A stretch of DNA of 64,000 bases, taken from assembly GCF_000003815.2 (NCBI RefSeq), contig NC_049987.1:24846746-24910745 (forward strand), given 5' to 3'. Numbering within the stretch: position 1 is the first letter of the stretch; the number at the start of each line of letters is the position of its first letter. Below the pieces are notes generated by a model. It was not told the DNA's origin. It searched no databases and saw nothing but the letters and a program-made list of their open reading frames with translations. A program made the translations under genes and the position numbers. This DNA is from Branchiostoma floridae (Eukaryota; Chordata; Leptocardii; Amphioxiformes; Branchiostomatidae). Positions 1-64,000 of the stretch are shown piece by piece.

Positions 1-807
1 AATTTTTCCTTAAAATCAGGGCAGGTGGACGAGGAAATGCATTCACTTTGATTTAGACCATGGCTTGATAAGCTCCCTTACAATCAGCAGAGAAGGATAT
101 CAACGAATTGCATGCCTGGGAAGCTGGTGTGTTACGCCGAACGGCGGTTATACCGACTATATAGATACAGATACAGCCTGCTTCAAAATTCGATGACATC
201 AATATCTTCTACAACGAATGTGGCCTTGCCATAAAAGACTATTGCATAAAAAGATAGATGAAGTATTTCGAGCCTTACACTTGGTACCATCATGACGAAT
301 GGAAGAGTAGCATCCGTCATTAGGTGCTAGTTTATTGCCATTCATCGCCCCCATGTGTATTGTAGCCATGGAAACCATCTGTTTATTTCTGGGTAGCATC
401 TGTTTTTCCGCATTTGCCAGATTATTGCGGCAATCATGTGGGCGTGTCTGTGGCCACATTCATTATGAAGCTGTCATGTGTGTTGTCAGAAGGCGATCTT
501 TACTCGGTCGGCTGCCCGGCACTCAAAAAGGCGGTTTGTCGTCGCGAGTCTATCACAATTGGGGAGCCGGGCATTTCACGCATTGTAAGCATGATATTGT
601 GATTGCGTTGCTGTTTCGAAATGAACGGTTTTTAGCACCTGCTGGGAGCCGCGGCTGTCAAATCACCCCCACGTACTCTGCTGACACAGTAGAGCGCCGG
701 CGCGTTTTACGGCCCTGGAATTGACTCCGAACGTGATTCCAATGGCCATTAACTGGTGCTAGCTGTTGGGCTGGGCACGAATTACATTCATTATGTCACC
801 CCAAAGC
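1..807. other. Upstream intron, nothing recognised
   Basis: No dystrophin-like exon preceding E1 could be seen. A 129-codon open frame at 335..724 on the + strand has no recognisable domain, no splice context and a low-complexity Cys/Arg-rich translation, so it is not called. The sequence is presumed to be intron of the same gene. Confidence 0.5.
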
Positions 808-907
808 TGGGGTGTACCGTAAAAGGGGAAATGTTTGCGAAGGGAGAAAACAGAGTGTTCTTTTTGGTTTTAAGGTGACCGTCACAGCTGAGTTTTTTAT
901 GCAGTTT

Positions 908-1009
908 TACTGTAAAAGAGGAAACGTTTGCAGAAGCTTTGGGTTTGTGTTGACGAGGTCACATAAATATGAACATAAAACCACCGCAAACATTTCTTCT
1001 TTTACAGTA
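908..1009. mobile_element. Short MITE with TACTGTAAA termini
   Basis: The left end TACTGTAAAAGAGGAAACGT is the imperfect reverse complement of the right end ATTTCTTCTTTTACAGTA, and the inner right arm has ACCACCGCAAACA. The same TIR start and core occur in the element at 18188..18377, so both belong to one non-autonomous DNA transposon family. A TA target would suggest a Tc1/mariner-type origin. Confidence 0.55.
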
Positions 1010-1510
1010 TTCCAAAGAGCGTTGTGATAAGCGCAGCTATTGAGAAGCAAGTTTATAGATAAGGTTCATTATTTGCCTGGTTGTCACTGTGAAAACCTGA
1101 GCATAAAACAACTGCAAACATGTCTTCTTTTACGGTATTCCGAAGATCTAAAGCATTGTGATGAGCGCTGCTATTGAGAAGAGAGTTTATAGATAAAATG
1201 GGTTTTGCTGATAGGGCAGAAGGTTTCACTGTGGGTTCATAATATGTCTGGTTGTAACCGCGAAAAACATGAGCATAAAACTACTGCAAACATTTTCTCT
1301 TTTACGGTATTCCGAAGAGCATTGTGATGAGCGCAGCTATTGAGAAGGGAGTGGATAAATGGGTTTTGCTGTTAGGGCAGGAGTTTTGCCTGTGGGTTCA
1401 TTATGTGCTGGTTGTCACTGTCACCGTGAAAAATGTGAACATAAAACTACCGCAAACATTTTCTGTTTTACGGTATTCCGAAGAGCATTGTGATGAGCGC
1501 AGACATTGAA
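969..1510. repeat. Tandem repeat, four diverged units of about 130-180 bp
   Basis: Four successive units each begin near CATAAAAC(C/A/T)ACYGCAAAC, run through TTTTACGGTATTCCGAAGAG and GTGATGAGCGCAGCTATTGA, and end with a GTTCATTATGT..TGGTTGTCACTG block. The right arm of the MITE at 908..1009 is the first unit's start, so the array seems to have grown from part of that element. Confidence 0.75.
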
Positions 1511-1738
1511 GATGTCTACCTACCTACAGACCCTAATTTTTTCAGGACTGAAACAGGAAACGCAACATTTTCTTTCCTGGGCTTAGATAAAATGGTTAGG
1601 GCAGGAGGGTTGTCTGTGGGTTCATTATGTGGCTGGTTATGTGAGTAATGTTCAGGCCATGGTGAGAGATGATAAGGTGTGAGCGAGTCTTTACCTGTGG
1701 CCTGATTACGTCCAGTTCATGATGAAGAGATCAATAGG

Positions 1739-1912
1739 TAATCTCCAAGCAGATCCTACGCTAGCATAAGATAGTATCAAAAGCTGGCAGAGGAGTGAAG
1801 CCAGCTTAGAAGTGTGTTTGGCTACCTGGGCAAATGTACACCTCTTGGCTGACTACAATCCTTGGCCAGTTTGGTACTATCTTATGCCATTGTAGGATCT
1901 GCTTGGAGATTA
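1739..1912. mobile_element. MITE with about 20-bp inverted repeats and a 9-bp target duplication
   Basis: Terminal inverted repeats contain ATCTCCAAGCAGATCCTAC at the left and its exact reverse complement at the right. The flanks carry a perfect direct repeat ATCAATAGG (1730..1738 and 1913..1921). A 9-bp duplication is typical of Mutator-like elements. The interior has no ORF of note. Related, nested copies lie at 52722..53460. Confidence 0.85.
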
Positions 1913-1921
1913 ATCAATAGG

Positions 1922-2849
1922 GCAGGAGGCTGTGTCTCTCAACAGATGGGGCAGATTGCATGGACAGTCTGACTGCTATGTCTCACATTGCCATCTTAAA
2001 ACCCTTGTCTTGCTGAGACTGTATGTATACAGGTTGCACATATGCCTGTATGTGGGTCCAGTATCTTTATGGGTTTGGGTTATTTCTCACCTAAAATTTG
2101 CATACCATATAGCAAATTAGATCAATTGGGGAGGTAAATCTGCAGCAGGAGCACAAAGTAGGCCAAGTTATGCTGATCTGATCAATTAACCAGCTTAGAA
2201 AATTCTATTAGGACACATGTTGAACTTGACAAAATTATTTGTTTTTCTCTTTCCTCAAGAGTTGTGTGTATTAAGTTTTGGCATCCTGGCCAATATAGCT
2301 ATTCATTTTTGCAAAGTGGAGGCTAAATATGTACAGCCATATATATATATATGTATGCCATATAAGAATTAATGAGCATCTTGCAATTCTTGTGGTCTTT
2401 GCAAAATTTCAAGTTAAATGGCTGGCATAGGCTATTGGGACACATCTCTGATTGGTAGACCTTTCGGGAGGGTCTGTAGATTTCCAGTTCATCTTGAGAC
2501 GTCGGTATCAGATGATGAATGACTTCTTGTGAAGCTGCACATTCAAAGATTTCTCTTCATCATTTCTCCCCTCATCAATCTTCAAAATTCCCTGCTGAGA
2601 TGATAGGCAAATCTTCTTTTGATTTGATTGAAGGCCAGAGCATTTCATCTAAATTTTACCAGAAGCAGGACCCATCCCTTCATCCTGGGATGGAAATTTG
2701 CTTGTTGGCACAGATAAAACTTTCACCCCTTCTGTCCCTAAAAATCTGAACTTCCTCACATAATGTTAATGAAAATGTATTTTTCTAACCTAAAAATGAC
2801 AGATTTAACAATAAAAATCAACAACAAGAGTTCTCAAGCAATGAGCGGT
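1922..2849. other. AT-rich intron with a short (TA)n run
   Basis: No exon or named repeat was recognised. A short (TA)n run lies near 2339..2352. Short open frames here are not supported as coding. Confidence 0.5.
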
Positions 2850-3177
2850 AGGGCTCAAAATTCCACCTGCATATGCAGGTTAGTGCAGGTAAAATCGGAG
2901 CTGTGCAGGTATTTCTGGTATCTACTTGCACTGGTCCGTGTACTGGATTTTATTAATAAATGTCCTATGATATAGGTGTATATGGGTTATTATTGACTTT
3001 GACCACCTGTATTATATATAAGAATAAAAGACAAAATAGCAATGGTTCCTGAACAATTTTGGTATGATCCACGCTTCCCAAATTCTGACTGGTGCAGGTA
3101 AAATTTGTCTGGTGTAGGTAATTTTCAATGTTACCTGCACCGGTGCAAGTATGCAGAAAAAAGTCTTTCGAGCCCTG
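2850..3177. mobile_element. MITE with AGGGCTCRAAA-type termini and TGCAGGTAA palindromes
   Basis: The left end AGGGCTCAAAATTCCACCTG is the imperfect inverse of the right end AGTCTTTCGAGCCCT. Inside are repeated ACCTGCA/TGCAGGT palindromes (CCTGCATATGCAGG, ACCTGCACCGGTGCA). Copies with the same ends and core lie at 49428..49634 and, truncated, at 51640..51712. Confidence 0.75.
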
Positions 3178-4145
3178 AGTGGGATGCAGAGAAATTCATA
3201 GCTGGATACAGCCTTCACCAGATGTATCAGCACCAGTGCTGCATTGATGTATCGCCAATTTGGAGATATAAAACAGAAGTTAGGGTCAAGGATGGTCACA
3301 TTATAAATAAGCCCCTGTAGTGATGCTGAATGCTTTTGATGGATACATCTACTCAGCTTGTATTAAGTGTCTCGCTGAAAGGATTTTGTTGATGAAATCC
3401 TCTGTGTTTCAAAATAGATGTCTGCTCATACTGGTTGTTGTAAAAGGATTTGAGGCCGCAGGGATTTGATTTCGCAGTAGGAATAAGACGGAGTGTTTGC
3501 CTTGATTTTAAGTTGAAGGTTGAAACAGGGAAGTACATTGTACATGTAGGTGGGCAAAAGACAGAATAAGCTTTTTTGTAGTGGCTTAAAGTTTGTTGTG
3601 AAGATGTCACCTTGAAAACTGTGAAGGTACTAGTAAATATTGGCAAGAACATGCAAATAAAGATCATCATTTTTTTTATTTCATTTTTTTATCAACCAAG
3701 AGATGCATTTTGCCAGTTGGCAGTTTTCAATGATTCCAGAAGGGTTAACCCAAAAATAAAGTAACAAAACATAGCATAACATTGTCAACTCAAATAGAAA
3801 ATAGATAACAGTGTAAATTGCATATCAATGTGTAAAAGGTAATGACTCTTAAAATCTTCATTATTGATATTGCTTGAATGTAAGTTCATCTGTGATGGTA
3901 GACCTTATATCCGTACCTTATAAAGCACATACCAACAAGCTTTCCATCAGTCCTCTGATCCTTCTCAAGTTGAAATGGCCTACGTCACATATCTGGAACA
4001 GAACTGTCACATCAGCAAAGGGTCATAGGTGCTTGGCAGTCGGTATCGGCCCCCGTCTCGGTTGAGGAAAAATGCTCAAGAATTTTCCTAGATCATCTTG
4101 ATAGTTTAGATCCTTACATTAAGTTTGCTTCTATTGTAACATATT
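3178..4145. other. Intron, nothing recognised
   Basis: AT-rich intronic sequence before E1. Open frames on either strand are under about 105 codons and show no domain or conserved motif. Confidence 0.5.
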
Positions 4146-4203
4146 ATTGATATTGGTGCATTTATGACTGACAGGCTGTATCCTATGATTGACAGGTGTC
4201 ATG
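4146..4203 (+). repeat. Upstream duplicate of the E1 splice-acceptor region
   Basis: This segment repeats the sequence at 4325..4382: both contain ATTGATATTGGTGCATTTAT, then GACTGACAGGC and GATTGACAGGTGTC, which is the E1 branch/acceptor region plus the first exon bases. After GTGTC the copy diverges (ATGTAATATG), so it is a non-functional remnant of a junction duplication. Confidence 0.75.
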
Positions 4204-4374
4204 TAATATGAAATAAGGCATGACATGAGTAGCAAGTCAAATTTAAGTTTAACACCCCGTTGCCACTTCCATATACATTTTTACATCAGTCCTGCATTGT
4301 TTCCGTACTACACATTCCTGGTGCATTGATATTGGTGCATTTATGACTGACAGGCCGTCTCGTTTGATTGACAG

Positions 4375-61595
<57,221 letters not shown>

Positions 61596-61639
61596 GTAAG
61601 TCTGTTACCTAGGCAACACATTCCACCACTAGAAAAGAA

Positions 61640-62260
61640 AAACATCAATATTGTAGCTTCACAAAGTCTGAGTCACCATAAAAGAGATAGTGAGGAAATC
61701 TTTAACATCCTTCACTAAAAAGGAAAAGCTTTGATGTTATAGCTTCACAATCTAGAATTTGCACTATCCAGATCACCCTACAGTCTTATGCACACTACAA
61801 TAAGAAAATCTCAAAATCTGAAAATCTCAAAATCTGAAATTTAAGATCTACTAGAAAAGAAAAATATTGTTTGTTTGTTTTGATATTGTAGCTTCACAAA
61901 GTCTGAGTCACGGTAAAACCCTCCTCAAATAGTGAAGATGTCTTCTACAATTTGGAATTTTTTTACACTCCACCTCTAGAAATTTTAAAGAAACAAGCAT
62001 TGATATAATTGTAGCTTCACAATCTAACAAAGTCTAAGTCACCATACAACTCTCCTCAAATAGTGAAGAAATCTTTTACAATCCAGCACTAAAAAAGGAA
62101 AAGCTTAGATTTTGCAGCTTCACAACTTAATAAAAAGTCTAAGTCACTGTAAGATCCTCAAAATCACTTCAAGATCCTCAGAGTCACTGTAAGAACCTCG
62201 TCATTCAGTGAAGAAATCTTTTACAATTTTTAACATTCCACCTTGAGAATCCTGGGAGAA
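61640..62260. repeat. Diverged tandem repeat
   Basis: Repeated blocks: GTAGCTTCACAAAGTCTGAG, TCACCATA or TCACGGTA, ATAGTGAAGAAATCTTTTAC, AATCCAGCACTAAAAAAGGA and AAAGCTT. Four or five irregular units. Confidence 0.65.
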
Positions 62261-62379
62261 ATCCTGGAGAAACCGTACAATCCTATGCACACTAAAATTT
62301 AAAAAATTCAAAATCAGGAATGAAATTATTCACTCAAGTCTTAGACTCTTTGCAGCCCAAAAGCTGCAAGTTTGTGACA

Positions 62380-63105
62380 TGTATAAATAAGTTACATGTA
62401 TACTTCTCTATGGCTCCATAATCCACGTAAGAGGGATGATACCCTTTTAAGTCCTCTATTTGCTAAGCCTGAAAAGCTAATGCGTTTTGAGTATCACATA
62501 TTCTGACCCACAATGTTTTTGGACTGTGCCAAAAAGATGCAAGTTTGTGACATAGTCTTTTCTCTTAGGCTTTATAAAGGATCCTTCTGTCTTCTATTTA
62601 TGCTAAGCCTGAAACGCTAATGCTGTTTGGGTATCATATTCTGACCCACAGCATTTTTGAGTTGTGCCAAAAAGACGCAAATTTGTGACATAGTCTTTTT
62701 TTCTTAGGCTTTATAAGGGATAATACCCTTCTAAGTCCTGTATTTGCTAAGCCTAAAACACCAATGCTGTTTGGGTATCACATATTCTGACCCACAATGT
62801 TTTTGAGCTGTGCCAAAAGTTCATGACATACCAAAGTCTTTTCTCTAATGCTTTATAAGGGATGATATCCTTCTAAGTCTTCTATTTATGCTAAGCCTGA
62901 AACGCTAATGCTGTTTGGGTATCACATAGATGTATTCTGACTGACCCACAATGTTTTTGGACTGTGCCCAAAAGATGCATGTTTGTGACATAGTCTTTTC
63001 TCTAAGGCTTTATAAGGGATAATACCCATCTAAGTCCTCTATTTGCTAAGCCTGAAACGCTAATGCTGTTTGGGTATCACATATTCTGACCCACAATTAT
63101 ATGCC
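62380..63105. repeat. Tandem repeat, five units of about 145-150 bp
   Basis: Units share TAAGTCCTCTATTTGCTAAG, CCTGAAACGCTAATGCTGTT, TGGGTATCACATATTCTGAC, CCACAATGTTTTTGAGCTGT, GCCAAAAAGATGCAAGTTTG, TGACATAGTCTTTTCTCTTA and GGCTTTATAAGGGATAATAC. Confidence 0.88.
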
Positions 63106-64000
63106 TTAATGCACTAACTCCCTGGAGCGCCCTGCGAGGCATTTACGGATGGAATATTTAGTTAGCAAAGTGCAGTACTTGTCTCTGGAGATATCATGTT
63201 GGGTGTACCGCCCTAGGCTGGGATGTAAACTTAAAAGAGCATAATGCAGGGTCCAATACAGTCAATACTTGGAGAACATTGAAAAGGACGTGCACTCCAA
63301 AATGCGCTTAACTTGAAGTGATTGTGAATTAGTTCAGATGCGAATTAGTTCAGATGCGCAGTAGGCCGAACAGTCTCTTCCACTATCGGAGATATGATTT
63401 TTCGGCGGTGCCAAAAAGCCCCCGGGACTTTCGGGTAATAGAATCTGGTAAAATCTCACAGACAGCTGCCACCTGGTATTAACTGTTACTGGCTGGATAA
63501 AGTGTGTTAAAGATTTCCCGTAAGGCATTGTCGATATGTATCATATAATGGTACACTAACTGCAGCATTTGCCTTGGCATTTTAACTCCTGCTGCTTTTC
63601 AAACTGGGAAGGGACAAGGGTTGATACAGTTGACCTTGTCTGCAATGTCCATAAGTGCTGAATATGAAATTGGTCTGGATTTTTTTGTAAAACAGCCTTT
63701 TTGTATCTTCCAAATATACACTTTTTGTTTTCCGCAAATGATAACGTTACATTGTATGCAGGTCCAATTTCAGTTGATTTTTCCTTACACCAGATGATGA
63801 TTACCACCGACTATTGGATGCGACTCAACTGAGTTCAAATTGTATCAGTGTCAGAAAGGTTTTATTTGCTTAACTTAAAAATACTGTATTTCTCTCAAGG
63901 TATTGTCAACATCCAAGATACATGTACAAAACCCTACAGTTGCTGTTTTAAACTTCATCTGCTATTTGGACTGGGAAGGAGAAAGAAAAGGCATTCTTTG
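63106..64000. other. Intron to window end, nothing recognised
   Basis: The next tail exons (with a coiled coil and syntrophin-binding region in relatives) were not found here, so they must lie beyond 64000. Confidence 0.5.

Noticed and set aside
335-724. 129-codon + strand frame near the window start
   Set aside because: No domain, no splice logic with E1 and no conserved motif; compositional chance is the simplest explanation.

Overview
This is a window of animal nuclear genomic DNA. It holds part of one large intron-rich gene on the + strand: the C-terminal half of a dystrophin/utrophin orthologue. I find 19 consecutive coding exons (4375..61595). All are bounded by GT/AG and all are phase-compatible. 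They encode 778 complete codons plus split codons at both ends, so the gene starts before and ends after the window. Domain order is the dystrophin one: spectrin-like repeats R22 (partial), R23 and R24, a WW domain, the EF-hand region, a ZZ zinc finger, and the start of the C-terminal tail. Exon sizes track human DMD exons 55-70 (recalled) almost one to one. The protein is chordate-like but keeps ancestral ZZ cysteines. Introns are AT-rich and full of MITEs, tRNA-derived SINEs and microsatellites. I infer an invertebrate chordate, most likely amphioxus (Branchiostoma), but nothing here proves the species.

Layout: 1-4374, upstream intron with repeats. 4375-5252, E1 and E2 (= human exon 55, split by an extra intron). 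5253-35127, a 29.9-kb intron at the position of human intron 55, the intron that carries the Dp116 (S-dystrophin) promoter in vertebrates. 35128-48173, E3-E9 (rest of R22, R23, R24). 54529-55220, E10-E11 (WW). 55680-58769, E12-E16 (EF-hand region, first ZZ ligands). 60176-60977, E17-E18 (rest of ZZ, conserved post-ZZ segment). 61515-61595, E19 (start of tail). 61596-64000, intron repeats, no further exon seen.

Two findings stand out. (1) At 11772..11810, inside the giant intron, a 13-codon ATG exon ends in a phase-0 donor that would splice cleanly to E3. Its peptide MGIRASYHVKQIK resembles the human Dp116 leader as I remember it (MLHRKTYHVK), sharing M, R and YHVK in register plus a conservative S/T. 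This suggests that an internal Dp116-type promoter predates the vertebrate DMD/UTRN split. (2) At least seven of the 19 exons (E1, E3, E5, E9, E13, E16, E17) have partial tandem copies of their exon-intron junctions lying in the adjacent intron. The extreme case is six extra copies of the 3' part of the ZZ-starting exon E16 at about 158-bp spacing. The copies differ from the exons mainly at synonymous sites.

Most other open frames in the window are short, lie in repeats or microsatellites, and are not supported as genes. No rRNA, functional tRNA, CRISPR array or second protein gene was found.
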